A DNA stretch of 64,000 bases, from assembly GCF_000499385.1 (NCBI RefSeq), contig NW_013652461.1:124001-188000 (forward strand), read 5' to 3'. The notes beneath the pieces were generated by a model. The model saw nothing but the letters and a program-made list of their open reading frames with translations. It made no database searches and was not told where the DNA came from. Source of the DNA: Eimeria necatrix (lineage: Eukaryota; Apicomplexa; Conoidasida; Eucoccidiorida; Eimeriidae). Made by a program: the position numbers and the translations under genes. Below, piece after piece: positions 44,710 through 56,719 of this stretch (its first letter is position 1; the number at the start of each line of letters is the position of its first letter).

Positions 44710-47700
44710 GTAGGTGAAAAACAGAGCATATGTGTTGAAGAACTTGTATGCTGCATTGCTGGAAAAAGCTGTATCATGGCAACAATCATTATCAAGTACC
44801 CAGTGGCTACCTGTGTAAATGCCTCGCAGGTGACTAGATTTCCACTGACTCGCTATTTAAACATAGTGACTTTTAAGGTGTGATGTGGTTTGCTCAGACT
44901 GATAGGACCATCACTTGTACTTCGATGGGTTTGCACAGAGAGCTTGTCCTGTTACCTTCTTGCGTAGCTGATCTGTTCCTGTGTTCTGTTCCGGTAAATT
45001 CTCGGACCTAGTAACTAACTAACGGGAAGGCAGGTTCCCTGAAGACAGGCCATAGGTTGCAAAGTGGTATATTTCAGAGGACTCAGTGCGGGAGCTAATT
45101 ACTGTTGAAGACTCCACGCATAAATCTCGTCTCAACTGCAGAAGGAGCCACTTATATAATTGTGTCCAGATGAGGACAGAGCAGGTTCTCCAAATAATTT
45201 GTCCTGGAATTTTGGGGCTCCAGTTCTGTTGTATTCATTCGCGGGCACGCATTAAATGCTCTCGGTGGCAAAAACTTGTACTTTTAACCTAATTACCACG
45301 TTTATGCAGTTTAATGGACCAAAACTGTGGTATAGTGTGTACAGCGATGTTGAATTGCACATTTCAAAGTATTTGGCCCGATGTTGAATGCCTGAAAGCA
45401 GTTGCAAAAGCTCACCGCACAGGCGTTTTCATTGGGGGGTTAGCCATGCATTTTTTGATTCCCGGCTGTCGTTTTTCAAAAGAAAATTTCTCTTACAACG
45501 ATAGCAAGGCCAAAGTGAGAAATTCCTTGCTTGCACTCGATGCCATGGGGTACAAAAATATTTTTTTCGTAGTTATCTCCATTGGGCCAACTTTGCGTTT
45601 TTCAAGGAAACCTAGAGCTTCTGTTTGAGTCCGACCCAAAATGTGAGTAGCGTGCTCCCAATTCGTTTTTCTACCGCTAGGGAGCTTCGATGCGACTAAC
45701 GCTTCAGAGAAACTGCCGAATTTCATTTGGTTCGGGAACATCATTCTTGCTCGCAGCTGAGTAGCGTTTCAATGCACACATTGACAGCCAAGGCCATAGC
45801 CTGGATGGCCATGTGGCATAGTGTTACTACGATTGAACGTGCTGTTTCGTAGCATCTGCTCTAGCTGACCGGAACATGCATTCAGATAAGCTCAAATCAA
45901 TGGCAAATGGTCCGACATACCCGTTAATTCGAGTACCAACCTTCTCTAAATTAGACTTGAACTAAGCTCTTCTGGTTTGCGTGTTGTTCAGCTGTAACGC
46001 TATTCCAGTTTGTCACCGAGGCCATGGCCTGGTTCGTCCATGTTTGCATTGAAGTGCCATTCAGCTGCGCGCAAGAATAACAACCTCTGACGAAATGAAG
46101 TGCCGCGGTTTCTCTGAGACTTTTGTCGCATCGCAGCTTCCTAGTCATACAAAATAACGAATCGTCGAGTAGCCGCGTAATTCGTTTCCTTCTCGCCTTG
46201 AACCCGCTGATAAGCCATTGGCAATAAGGGGTAAACCGGAAAGTGTATTAGGATAGGCTGAAATCAATGCCCAATGGTGCGACATGCCCGTAATGGGAGG
46301 CGGTGCAGACACGAATGAAGTGGCCACGGAGAAGGGTGAACTCTAAAAATACTGCAAAGCAAGCTACAACTGACAGACACAACTTGCAGAACGTACCAAA
46401 TCTCGCGGATAGCAGCTCGTTTTAAGCATATTTCATTTTCACGGGAAACAGGTGTGCCCATGCATGATCACCTTCTTTCATGCTCTACTCTGCAACAGGA
46501 TAGAAAAGCTATTCAGCAATTTTGAAGCCAGTTGATATCTACCTCGCTTTTCAGCACGTTCATTCCTAGGAACACTCAAAGCAGTTTGAGCAAGTACCTT
46601 GGCCACTGTGTTTGTGTCGACACCACATAAAGCCATGGGGAAATTCTTTTCCATATTCTGTTGTCATGCAATAGGCCCGATGGAGCAAGCCAATACTTTT
46701 CCTTGCAAACTTAGAATTGACTGCTCTCCACCGTCTGCTCCTGCACAGGGCAAAGCAACATCGGTTAATCAGAACAGGATGAATATTATTATTTGCTCAT
46801 GATATTTTTGGGTTTATAGTGGCATCACTGTGTTTTCAGTTCTTGCCTGGTTGACTCCTGCCTTCAAGTTTTTTCGTGTTGCTCTGTCAAAGGAAACACG
46901 CCGCGTGCCTACTCATAGACTTAGGGGATTCTCATTTCTGTTGATTCCATTCTTTGTTGATTCCTGGGTAATGCCATTAAAATTGTTTTTGTATCAAGTT
47001 GGTGCAGTCGTACGAACTGCTGCCCATAGTTCCAAAGCATGGCTTTGCATGCAGTGAATATTGCTTTACCGCCTACGACTTGGTGTATATTAAAGCGTAT
47101 GCCTCTGCGTACAGTACAGCAAAATGTCGCACTTTTTGAATGGAAAGGGCAACTAGCAATCTGCCTCCTCTGCAGCTAGGGCGCCCTTGGAGACCTGCCA
47201 ATCACGATTATAAGAACGTCGACCTGCCAAACAAGGCAGAATTACGTCGCGTGATTTCTATTAGTTAGTTTCAAAGGGGATGCTGAGGGAGCTGTTACAA
47301 ACACAATTTCGTCCCACCACCTCAGACACAAATGCGTTCATCAGTCATTTCATTAAAGCAAGTTGTCGCACCTCCCATTGTCACCGTTTGCCGAATGGCA
47401 GAACCAGTAAGAAAGGTAGCAAAGATAGGGCTAGAAAACTCGTGAATTCGAACACCGGTTGTTCTTCGAAACTGTATTACGAAATTGAGAGACAATTTTT
47501 AATACGGATGCCGACCATCTTTATTAGGATGATTCTTACTAGGAACGTTTTTGCAATGCATTTCTTGATGAAAAGGGTTGCTAGACAAAGCGATGGAAGA
47601 GTTTGCAGTTGCGAGCATTCCGTCTCTCCTCCCTCTAATATGCTCCACTGCCTTGTTGCTACTCATCGCAGAACGCTGGTTGTATCATAAATACTAGTAG

Positions 47701-49420
47701 GTTTCACGGTGTGAACTCTTTACTCAAGCAACTCCCCGACCAGGATTAGTCCAGCTGAGGAATCCGCTTGCGTGCATAATAACTGTTCGAAGCTGAGGGC
47801 ACTGCTTTGCCTGCTGGGTGCTCCTGCTTTGCATTTTAGCAAGGCAATGATTCTGTTTCGGATTAATTTGTGTGTACTAAAATTTGTTGCTTGGGCATAC
47901 TCGTTCTCTCTAGTCCTAAAATGTAGTGAGCTGAGCTGAAATTGATGGATACCTGCGAAGACTCTGAGTAATTTTCTGTGTTGTGTTAACGAGGATCATG
48001 CACTTGATAGCTTCATATACGCTGATGGCGAGCCAATGGCGACAAGTCGTCAGTAATTTCCAATAGTTAAAGATGCAGGCTAGCTTTCATTCTTATTAGA
48101 GGCTATTCACTGGTGGCAGGGCCTCGTAGGCCTTTGCAAATATGCTGGTTAATGCCATTTATTTCGGCGGATCCATCCGGTACGTGAGGATTCTTGCGTA
48201 CTCTAAGGGAAAGCAACTCATCAGTCAACTAGGAACCAGATAAGCAGGTGAGCGTTGAGTCACAAGAATCTTCAGCGCAAAAGCACTACTCCCAACTCGA
48301 GAACTTCAGCAGTTGATCCAAACACAAAATTGTCGAAGGCCTCATCTTATGGTGGTTGAGCCTCTCCGTCACATTTCAGAATTACCTCCAACACTGCACG
48401 GCGGTTGCGCTGTGTGCTTCTGCAAAAATAAGTAAGGGACGCCTCAAACCTCGGTGAATTATGTCATGCAGAGCTAGAATTCAGCTTTGTTGCACACAAG
48501 CACTTGTGTTGCTTCAGTCCACACTATGTTATTCGAAGCAGGAGGTAAGAAAACGTGATTCTAGTATAACATGAACTGAAGTGCTACAGCGGCGCCCTAT
48601 TTCTCCCACCATTCCCTAGGAACAGAACTCATACATACGGGGAAAAAACAAGCAATGATTCAAGTAGTGCAGCAAACCTGCACGACACTTATGCCACCAG
48701 AGGAGAACACCCAAATAAAATATCGATAAACCATCATAGTGCACTACGTTTTACGAGCGAACAAGCCCATAAGAGCTTGCAGAGAAATGCTGAACCGTGG
48801 CTGGTCAGGCTCTTCAGCACGAGTAGAATTTTGCCTGTGCTTGTTCAGCAGTGAGACGATGCCAAATAAAACACAATTGCATGCGCTGCCCAGCAGCGAA
48901 AGAAATTTAAGACAGTTGGGTTTTGCCGATATTAGTAGGCCAGGGCGACGAAAAACAATGAGGTACGAAAGCTGCTTAAGAAGCAGAATAGGGCTGCTCC
49001 GACGCATTTACGCGGAAATAAATGCTGAATACATTACAAAAGAAACTTTGTAAAGGCATTTTAGAGCGTGTATTGTAGGCCATGGAAGTACCAGGTTAAA
49101 CGAGGGCAGCGGCTCTGTACATGTGGCAATGTTACGTGCTGCATGCGCGATTGATTTTCAGTAAAGCTTTGGGGTTTATCTCTCGAGCGTTTTCGGTGTC
49201 TTAAATGTGTTGAAGAGCTCATAGAGATTTACACCTACGCCTGCCGCTACAGGTAACGTATTGGATCTATAATAGCACTGACACATTACAGGAACTGAGC
49301 GCAGAAATCTACTGCTACCTTGTATAATAATGAATGTACATAAGCGGGCAAACTAATAAGACTAGTGGATGTTTCAGCTTGTATTTTATTTTTCTCCCAA
49401 ATTTGATGCCCGTGTTTCAG
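44710..49420. other. Unassigned region downstream of IFT70
   Basis: ORFs at minus 45493-45744 (ATG, 83 codons), plus 47280-47690 (136 codons) and plus 48739-49053 are open but have no recognised family or phase-joined exons. Around 45.78-45.95 kb and 46.01-46.30 kb there is a diverged duplication (AAATCAATG ... TGGT.CGACAT.CCCGT). Part of this space may hold 5' exons of the 49.4-kb cluster. Confidence 0.35.
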
Positions 49421-49804
49421 CTGCCTCCCGGTGACCGTGTCGTCAAGATGCAGTCCAGAGGCCTGTTTTCATTTGATCCATACTTCTGGCTGAATTTTCT
49501 GGATAGGCTACCAATGTAAGCAACCCAAATATCTTCTCACTATTTCATGAGAAAATAACTTTTGTCAGAAACTCACAAAAGTTGAGCATGCCAAGGACAG
49601 CTTGGCCGCAGCCCTACGCCAGGAATCACTACGAGTGTTAATGCAGCAAACGGCGACATTCGCTATATAGTACAAACTGTCTTGTTCACTGTCTTGTTCC
49701 ACAGAGCGTAACGGTATGCAACCAGGCATTTGATGCATTTACACTCTTTCCAGACCTTAATGAAGGAACACAGCATTTCAAAAGGATTACAGTGCTGGCC
49801 ACGC
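49421..49804 (+). CDS. Exon cluster of an unrecognised gene
   Basis: Exon 49421-49515 lies between a CCCGTGTTTCAG acceptor and a GTAAGC donor and reads LPPGDRVVKMQSRGLFSFDP, then YFWLNFLDRLP. A second segment starts at 49612 after GCCGCAG in matching phase (PTPGITTSVNAANGDIRYI). It may run on to a stop at 49707, or splice at 49670 (35-nt intron) into SVTVCNQAFDAFTLFPDL ... FKRITVLATR, ending near 49804. The first exon is convincing, the rest less so. Its 5' exons lie upstream and were not identified. No family recognised. Confidence 0.4.
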
Positions 49805-50085
49805 GGTGATTCGCCCGCATGCCAGCATTGCAGATGGAACTGAACGTGCTCCTTTTGCAAAATTTGGCAAAATATTTAATCATTTTGGCAAGATAGCAAT
49901 GCAGTGGAAGTGTAAGCGCCGTCTTTCCTCTCCACGGCGTGCATTATTTGGACTCTTTGCACTTCGTGAATAGGGAACCCCCCTGTGTATAAAGAAACCG
50001 ACAAAGTGGCAACTTTTCGACGAAGTATTAGCCACCAACCAAGTTCGGAGAGCATCCAAATCAAGCTCTCCAACAAAAAGCAGCA

Positions 50086-51249
50086 ATGCAGGAAGCCGGA
50101 GAGACCCTCTCCGGTGGAAGAAATGGTAGCTTCTGCAGTCAGGAGCATAGCGTACCAACTAGTCCTTTAGGAACAAGCATTGCTTTCGACGCAGTCAGTG
50201 GCCTTGAAAACTTGCCTTCTTCCTCGGAAAGGCACGTGCTTGATCTGCTTAACTCATGCGCTGACAACCTACAAGATAATAACTCATGGAACCACCCAGT
50301 AGTATCAAATAATGGCAGCTTGGAGACTGGCTCCAAAGAAAAACAACAACTGACACCCCAAACTGAAGGACCTTCTGATGCGGAAGAAGAATCGGCGACA
50401 CCATTTGATAAACGCCCATCATATATTCGCATTGCTCGCCGACTGCAGCGCATTCGTGTTCTCCCTGCCCTGATCAGCTGCTTTTTTGCATTACTAGTCA
50501 CTTGTGCTGTATGCGGTGCTGAAATAGCAATAAGCTCTGCGAATCTCTCCTCTTCGATTGCTTTTATATGTTGCTCAGTCGTTGGTTGCATACTTGGCGC
50601 ATTAGCAGCATGGAACAAAAGCCACGTTCTTCTTGTTGGCCTGGTGCTTTTAGAGGTACTCTATGCTCTGTACTCAATAGCCTTCGCCGCAGTTGGGCTC
50701 TCTAACGTGCGCCTACTACAAACAAGACAACAAATTCTGCAACAGGACGGGACTATGCAGCCGGAGCAGCGGGAAAACGCTTTAAAGATTACCCGCCGTA
50801 TGTTAATTGAGCAGGCTATATTTGCCGGGCTATATTTTTTTATTGCAGCAGCCCACTGCTGCGCCGCAGCTTCAGCGAACCATCTCCGTGCAACTGTGAG
50901 GCCATTCGACAGCCGTCTACGAAGAAAACGGCAGAGGGCCAGGGCTATGAGAAAGTTGAACTTGCGCCTACTCTCTGTAAAGGACGATTCTGCGGCAAAT
51001 TCGTTGCTAGCGGCGGCAGCACAAAACCCCTCGAAAGACCTTCAGGACGCGATTGATTGTCAGACAAGCCAAAATAACAAACTCGGTGATGACGACTCTC
51101 ATCTTGTTGATACTGTGCCACCTGAAGAGGAACTACTTGCAAAGAACTCTGCAAGCATAAGCATGGAAAACAGCTCCTTTGATGAGACGGGCTCATATCG
51201 CCAGAATGCATGGAAAGCAGAAGAAATCCCTCATGCAGATGTTTCCTAA
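50086..51249 (+). CDS. Four-TM membrane protein, 387 aa, single exon
   Basis: An intact ATG-to-TAA frame. The N-terminal 115 residues are polar and rich in Ser, Glu and Asn. Four hydrophobic segments follow at about residues 125-149, 155-176, 180-206 and 243-265. A strongly basic stretch (RLRRKRQRARAMRKLNLR, about 278-295) directly follows TM4, then a polar acidic C-terminus. Both termini are probably cytosolic. Cysteines cluster in TM1, TM2 and TM4 (CAVC, ICCSVVGC, HCCAA), but there is no tetraspanin CCG signature, and the TM3-TM4 loop (about 36 residues) is too short for a tetraspanin large loop. A tetraspan scaffold or MARVEL-like protein would fit; neither is shown. The reverse strand also carries an open frame, which I take as a shadow. 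Confidence 0.75.
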   Translation: MQEAGETLSGGRNGSFCSQEHSVPTSPLGTSIAFDAVSGLENLPSSSERHVLDLLNSCADNLQDNNSWNHPVVSNNGSLETGSKEKQQLTPQTEGPSDAEEESATPFDKRPSYIRIARRLQRIRVLPALISCFFALLVTCAVCGAEIAISSANLSSSIAFICCSVVGCILGALAAWNKSHVLLVGLVLLEVLYALYSIAFAAVGLSNVRLLQTRQQILQQDGTMQPEQRENALKITRRMLIEQAIFAGLYFFIAAAHCCAAASANHLRATVRPFDSRLRRKRQRARAMRKLNLRLLSVKDDSAANSLLAAAAQNPSKDLQDAIDCQTSQNNKLGDDDSHLVDTVPPEEELLAKNSASISMENSSFDETGSYRQNAWKAEEIPHADVS

Positions 51250-51473
51250 AGAAGAGAGGACCTAAAGTAACTCTCGCATTACGAAAGCCAGCCCTCTCTT
51301 GTGCATATCGCATAGCTCACTCAGCAGGGGCGCCTCAGCTAGCTGCCGTGAATTCATGCTTAGACGCGCATCCGTGGATCAGGCGTCTTGCGGATACCTC
51401 AGTTCTACACTGAGGTGCAATCACCGCAGTTTCTACAGGACCTTACATTTTTGCTTTGTAAATATATTCTGCG

Positions 51474-51959
51474 ATGTCTCTTCTGCAAAGCAACATGAAG
51501 CATCTGTCTCGTAACGAGTCACCTAAGAAGGCGCATGCAGACCTAGTGCGAGTCAAGCGGCTAAGGCCGCTCCACCGTCAGCTCTGCGTACATGCCGCCC
51601 AGGCAGAAGCTCAAGCGCGCCGTTCTTCTGTGTGGCGCATGCGCAATGCCAGACAGGGAATAACGCCGTTCGCCCGATTCGTGGATTGTATACTAGAACG
51701 AATATGTCTGTGGTGCAGTTCCTTCGTTCCCGTAGGAGCTCTGGCTGGAAAATGGCGCTTCAGGACAGCGAGAGCTTGTCATCGTCCCAGGCAGCTGCAA
51801 ACGACCTCCTCTTCTCGATGGACGCTACCTTCGAAAGCAAATGTCTTCAATGGACGTGTACCGCGTACTCTCATGATTATCTCTAGCACACACACATTAA
51901 TTGTGCGCTTAGGTCTAAAAACCGAAGAAAAAGAATTTAGTATTGCTAATGTAGACTAG
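51474..51959 (+). CDS. Hypothetical ORF with two competing frames
   Basis: From an ATG at 51474 one frame is open for 161 codons (MKHLSRNESPKKAHADLVRV ... VHAAQAEAQARRSS), basic at its N-terminus. From about 51632 a second frame is open and serine-rich (SGWKMALQDSESLSSSQAAA), ending at 51886. The first half looks coding in frame 1 and the second half in frame 2, as expected for a spliced gene or a frameshift near 51650. No family recognised. It lies 225 bp downstream of the four-TM gene on the same strand. Confidence 0.28.
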   Translation: MSLLQSNMKHLSRNESPKKAHADLVRVKRLRPLHRQLCVHAAQAEAQARRSSVWRMRNARQGITPFARFVDCILERICLWCSSFVPVGALAGKWRFRTARACHRPRQLQTTSSSRWTLPSKANVFNGRVPRTLMIISSTHTLIVRLGLKTEEKEFSIANVD

Positions 51960-52276
51960 ACGCTGAAGGAAATTTCTTGTGTTTTAGACGGCAAAGGATG
52001 CATATTTGTTTTCGTCACTCTGAGGCCTTACTCTGTCCTTCGGAGACCCGAAGTGTGAGCCATTTTAGCTTTGTATAGAAGCTCACTGAAGGGGTCCGAT
52101 CGTAGCGGCAAGTCTTCACACGCCTTAATGCTTTGGTCCCTAAGAGCGTTCTCTCGGCTTCAGGTGAATCGTTGTCGTGGCTGTGCACCATGAAACGTGC
52201 GGGGTTCTGTCTGCCAACTATTTGTACGCCGCAAAGAGAAAAATGCATTTTCCGGCTGTTTTGAAAAAACTGTTTA

Positions 52277-52356
52277 CTATTCAGGTGACACAAAGAAAAA
52301 AGCAGTTTCCTTGGCCTTCATTGCTGGCAAGAGGAGGCCAACCTTGGCGGATATTT
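52277..52356 (+). repeat. 80-bp direct repeat, copy 1
   Basis: CTATTCAGGTGACACAAAG ... AAGAGGAGGCCAACCTTGGC ... GGATATTT recurs at 53053-53132 with two substitutions. One frame across copy 1 reads GDTKKKAVSLAFIAGKRRPT, possibly a coding remnant. Confidence 0.9.
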
Positions 52357-52628
52357 GGACAATACGCCTCGTTGCTGGCCTCGAGCAGATTGCCCAGGCC
52401 AGTAGCCTCCGCCGAGACAGCTATTGTCACCACGGACGATGTACGAACATAATATGGATAGGGGATGTCCTGGATGTCCCTTGAGCTTTCTAATCTAAGG
52501 AAACTGGAAAAGCCAGCTAGGAGGTAGGCCTGGCCAGATGCCGGACTTGAGGCCTTGTCGCATGGGTCGCTACTTGCGTAGTTGCTGTTTCAACAGCCAG
52601 AGAGCCAAGAACTGCGAGTATTAGCCGC

Positions 52629-53055
52629 TAGCCGTCTGTTTAGAGACACGTTTTCAAAACATCCACCTAATAATTCTTTGTAACGCCCTTATCTCTATCG
52701 TGTCTCTCCATCAGCTAGTGTGAAAGTGCTTTCGTGGAATGACAGGAAGCTTTGTCCTAAGCATTATGAAAAACAGGCCCTCACAGTATTTATGCCAGTT
52801 TACTTTACATTCTTTTGGCTTTTGGCTCCGTAACGCAGGCTTACTCGTGCAGAAAATGTAATTCCTTAGTTGCTTCGTGATGGGGCAGTTCAAAAGCATG
52901 CAACGATCTGTTTTTCATAATGCTTAGGACAAAGCTTCCTGTCATTCCACGAAAGCACTTTCACACTAGCTGATGGAGAGACACGATAGAGATAAGGGCG
53001 TTACAAAGAATTATTAGGTGGATGTTTTGAAAACGTGTCTCTAAACAGACGGCTA
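52629..53055. repeat. Inverted repeat, 148-bp arms with 131-bp spacer
   Basis: The left arm, 52629-52776 (TAGCCGTCTGTTTAGAGACA ... GCATTATGAAAAACAG), is the reverse complement of the right arm, 52908-53055 (CTGTTTTTCATAATGC ... TGTCTCTAAACAGACGGCTA), with no mismatch I could find. The spacer (52777-52907) has no clear ORF. The right arm ends exactly where the second 80-bp direct-repeat copy begins. Confidence 0.92.
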
Positions 53056-53132
53056 TTCAGGTAACACAAAGAAAAAAGCAGTTTGCTTGGCCTTCATTGC
53101 TGGCAAGAGGAGGCCAACCTTGGCGGATATTT
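53053..53132 (+). repeat. 80-bp direct repeat, copy 2
   Basis: Second copy of the 52277-52356 block, starting at the outer end of the inverted repeat's right arm. It shares CTATTCAGGT.ACACAAAG and ends GGCGGATATTT; sequence diverges immediately afterwards. Confidence 0.9.
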
Positions 53133-56100
53133 CAGCGTCACGTTCTGTACTCCTAAGCCAAGCCAATTTCTGCATTGCTCTCCATAAGAGAAAAAAGATT
53201 TCGTCTTGCCTTATTGGCGCCCTTTATGGCTGAAGTAGCTGGAGAGCCATGAGCAATGCTGACGTCCAGCTTTAGCCTGCGATTACCAACAGAACGATAT
53301 CAAGCGCTTCGTTGGGATCCCGCTTTTCCTGTATGCCCGTAGGCTGATATTCATTATTGCTACTCCTAAAGGCTTATCCCTTTCTTTTTACACTTGTGTC
53401 CCCCCAAAAGCTCGAATACGTCAAACCCTGTATCTGGGAGGAAAATGCTTCAGAGTTTCGATAGGAAAATACCTTTTGCATCGCAGCCTCAGCCAACTGA
53501 GGAACATTTCCACCCTTCTATTTCTATGCCCTTTGAACGTAAATATACATGAAGCAGATCAAGTAGCAACAATCGGCCCTTACCGCGTTCAGCGTCTAGC
53601 GATTTCTTCTGTGAACAGGAGTAGCTGCCACGGCAGTCAGCCCCAAGAATTTCCGTCCAGGTGGCCAGTAACTTGTCAGCAACTGCTTTGTGAATCTACA
53701 TCCCTTTGATCTGATGTTTTCAATTTTCGCGAACCAGCTGCGGTTGTGTGCGATTTGGGGCTTTGCGCGTATCGTGCCGTCGCCCTTGCCATTATACTTA
53801 TTGACTGGCTGGATCGCTTGCGGTTGCCCCTTAAAAGAAATCTTAAATTAAATGACTCTGCCGAAGCACGTAGGAATGTTACGTGAGCGACTTCGTAGTG
53901 GTCTGCTCAGTCACCGGCGAGATCATATACCGCAGACACCGACGGCAACTGTTAACGGCCACCCACTAGTTTCTTGATTATGCCTCTACCTGTACAAACC
54001 AGTTTTTGACGGGCAGTGGCACAACCAAACCAACTCTCCGAAACGGATTGCTGGCAACCCACCTGGCTCAATGATCCCGAGCGCAACTTCAAAATTTCCA
54101 AATACAAACTCACCGCCAGTGAGAGAGCCGAGTTTCGCCCTTTCACAAGAAACATATGAGCAACAAACAACACGTAAAACTGTTAACTGGTGTACCGTCA
54201 GCCTCAGTATGGGGTTTTAGCCCGGTACGCTCCATAGCTTCGGGTTGCACTGACAAGCGCCGCGGCACTTCCAGGAAGTGACGGAAGTGTGAAGGTTTCC
54301 TAGATACACTAGAATGGGCAAATGCTTAAGAAAAAGTGTCTGCAGCTAAACAAGAGGAAAAGTGACTAGGTCAACCGGTGGAAGCATTGCCAGAGGCTGC
54401 CACACGCACAGGAACTTTAGTGTAGTGCCTGAACCTGTGCACTACATTTAGCGGGTGTGAAAGTAGCGCACTGCAGTGATGGCTTGATGGTTTCAGCGCA
54501 GGGTAATACCAAGAGACGCTACAGAAGAGGTACAAGATCAGTTGCATAGCCGAATGCAATTTACTCCGAAGATATAAGCAGGATACCCGATGGACGGAGA
54601 AATTCGGTTTGAACGGCGCTTCTGGCCCGGAAGAACAATATATTGAGGTGTGACTGTTGCGGGGAAAATTAACGGAATATAAAAGGGGCAGAAGAATCAC
54701 AGGGCTGCTGCTGCAGCGTGTAACAGGGCAGAACAGGCGGCATGCGGTCGGGCTGACGCAGCTGAGCAAACTTGTGCGCTCATTGTCCGCTGCCCGGACT
54801 AGTGCAAAAAGCTTTCAAGTGGTAGTGTCTTCGCTGAGAACGGAAAACCACAGTTTTTTTGTTTAGTAGCGCGCAACAAAAGGCAGCGTGCGCAGCTGGT
54901 TCCCCGTTGGGCGTCAGAGTGATGGTGAAATCCTCTTCGCCGCCATCGGCAGAGTTTTCCTATCCACGATCAAAGTCTCGTTTTTATTCGCTGCTTGCCA
55001 CAGCTTACTAGGTAAAATGAGACAGCGAAGATGAAGGAGAGTTCACCGCGGTGCCCCTCTACTTGGTTCTGAGTGACACTCCGGTGACAAAAACCGCTAG
55101 CTCACTTCTGAACAATTCCCAAAATACATTAGTATCTTTACAGCCAAGCGCATATCTACTATAGGGAGGTGTACTTTGGAAAGGGTTATAACTAGCATCA
55201 TTGTCTATGATCAGTAGCCGTCAGTTTAGTGTCTTTCTGTGGCAGCGGGATGTGAGTGCAAATGACTCCAATGTGCGGTGCAACAAATGGCAAGAAAGTC
55301 ACCCACTTAATGAGTGAAAACACAATATTTGATTTTGAGAGAGGAATGCTGGAGTGAATGCATACCGTTTGGAGGCGCGATACGAGCATATGCACCTAGG
55401 AGTCCTTGGAACGATTTCGCATTACTTAGGACGAGGCATTCTCTTACAGCCTATTCGATTTTCCTTGACAAGTACCCATTTGCGACCCAGCAGGACAGTC
55501 CTTCTGCTGGTCTTCTGTTCTGAGTAAACGGCAAATGGCAGACGCCCTCTTAGCAGTCGCCGTCACCGCCGGTGCCCTGGCGCCTTTCGCCCTCACAGAC
55601 CCACTCTAGAGGCATGCTTTTATGCTCTTTGAATGAGCGCTTTGCGTGGATTGTGAAGCAGGGCTCGTTCTGTCCATATCTGACACTAAAAAGACAAAGC
55701 TCGAATGGTCACTGTACCGTAAAAGCTGCGTAGCGAAGTCCGGTGTTAGCAGCGACCCTACAATGTCACGGGGTTCATGTGGGGTCAGGTGTTTCAGTCG
55801 AATAGCTCCTTTTTTCCGACTTTCCTGTACCGACCATTTCTCTTACTTACGTGTATATTTTTTAAAAGGGAGACAATACAAGAATACTAGGCTTAGACGG
55901 CTAAAGTGAACTCAGTGGGCACCATGCTAGCAGCCAGGTAAGGACCGGCGACGCACTTTGACTAGCCGAGCGACAATCGCCATTATTCAAGCATGCTTCA
56001 GCATTAGAAGACGTGATAAGCATCTTGAAAGAAACGGGATGCAGTAGGTGGGCCTTAGATGAGTCAACACCCCTACTCACAGGGGGTGCTTTACGAGAAA

Positions 56101-56398
56101 GACACATTTGAAATAGCCTTGAGGCGAAAACAGTTTGCGGTTGAGGCTGCACACGAGTTCAAGGCTATTCTCGTGCCATATGAGAAAAGGCACTCAAGAT
56201 CATGTCTCGAGGAAAAGGTGCGACTTGGCGTGGCTGGATTGTGTGCGATCAGAAAATGCTGTCCCCGTTGCTATCTTACGCAACATAATCAAACAGCAGC
56301 GACGTTGGATAATCTGATCAGCTCAGCCACAGGCACAGCAACTCATGAATGCTTCAATTTAAAGCCACGCACACAAACGTCTCCTTCAGATCACGCAG
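53133..56398. other. Unassigned region
   Basis: Short ORFs on both strands (plus 53476-53709, minus 53952-54173, minus 54371-54769, plus 55314-55523) have no recognised domains or joined exons. One fragment of the hairpin-headed repeat lies at 54421-54446. Confidence 0.3.
54421..54446 (+). repeat. Isolated hairpin head of the dispersed repeat
   Basis: TGTAGTGC-CTGAACCTGT-GCACTACA keeps both stem arms with a 10-base rather than 4-base loop. It lacks the AATGGGGCTG continuation, so membership in the family is likely but not certain. Confidence 0.4.
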
Positions 56399-56719
56399 AT
56401 GCAGGTAGGCGTTACACTGTTTCACAACCTGAGTCAGTCGTGGACTGCAGTGCAACTGCTGATTCACAAAACTACCTATCTGATATTGCAACAGCAGATG
56501 CCCAAACTTCCGACAGTCAATATGTGGAACATAAATGCCACGGCGTCTACACAGGCACCTCTCAACGCTGTAGCGTCGAGACCGCATTTGCCCGGCGTAC
56601 AATTCATCCATCCAAAGGTGCTGCCTAACAAATGGATAGTTTCTTCTGTCAGAGCTGTAACTGGAGCAATCTTGCAATTTTTGCTGGAGTTTACTTTTCA
56701 GCAAAGAAATGTAGAGTAG
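56399..56719 (+). CDS. Probable terminal exon, unrecognised product
   Basis: After a pyrimidine-rich acceptor (CTCCTTCAGATCACGCAG) the plus strand is open in phase 0 to a TAG at 56717-56719. It reads MQVGVTLFHNLSQSWTAVQL ... PHLPGVQFIHPKVLPNKW ... VTGAILQFLLEFTF. A competing frame (56059-56628, 189 codons) covers the same DNA and starts with an imperfect internal duplication (LYEKDTFEIALRRKQF, then PYEKRHSRSCLEEKV). I prefer the shorter frame for its splice site and balanced composition, but cannot exclude the longer. No family recognised. Confidence 0.37.
   Translation: MQVGVTLFHNLSQSWTAVQLLIHKTTYLILQQQMPKLPTVNMWNINATASTQAPLNAVASRPHLPGVQFIHPKVLPNKWIVSSVRAVTGAILQFLLEFTFQQRNVE

Noticed and set aside
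48737..48750. ATAGTGCACTACG as another hairpin-repeat head
   Set aside because: The palindrome has no loop and no downstream AATGGGGCTG or internal blocks; probably coincidental.
50139..50618. 159-codon minus-strand ORF
   Set aside because: It lies opposite the intact four-TM gene; arginine/serine-rich composition is typical of an antisense shadow.
54371..54769. 132-codon minus-strand ORF
   Set aside because: Serine/cysteine/histidine-rich low-order sequence with no domain or splice chain; likely chance.
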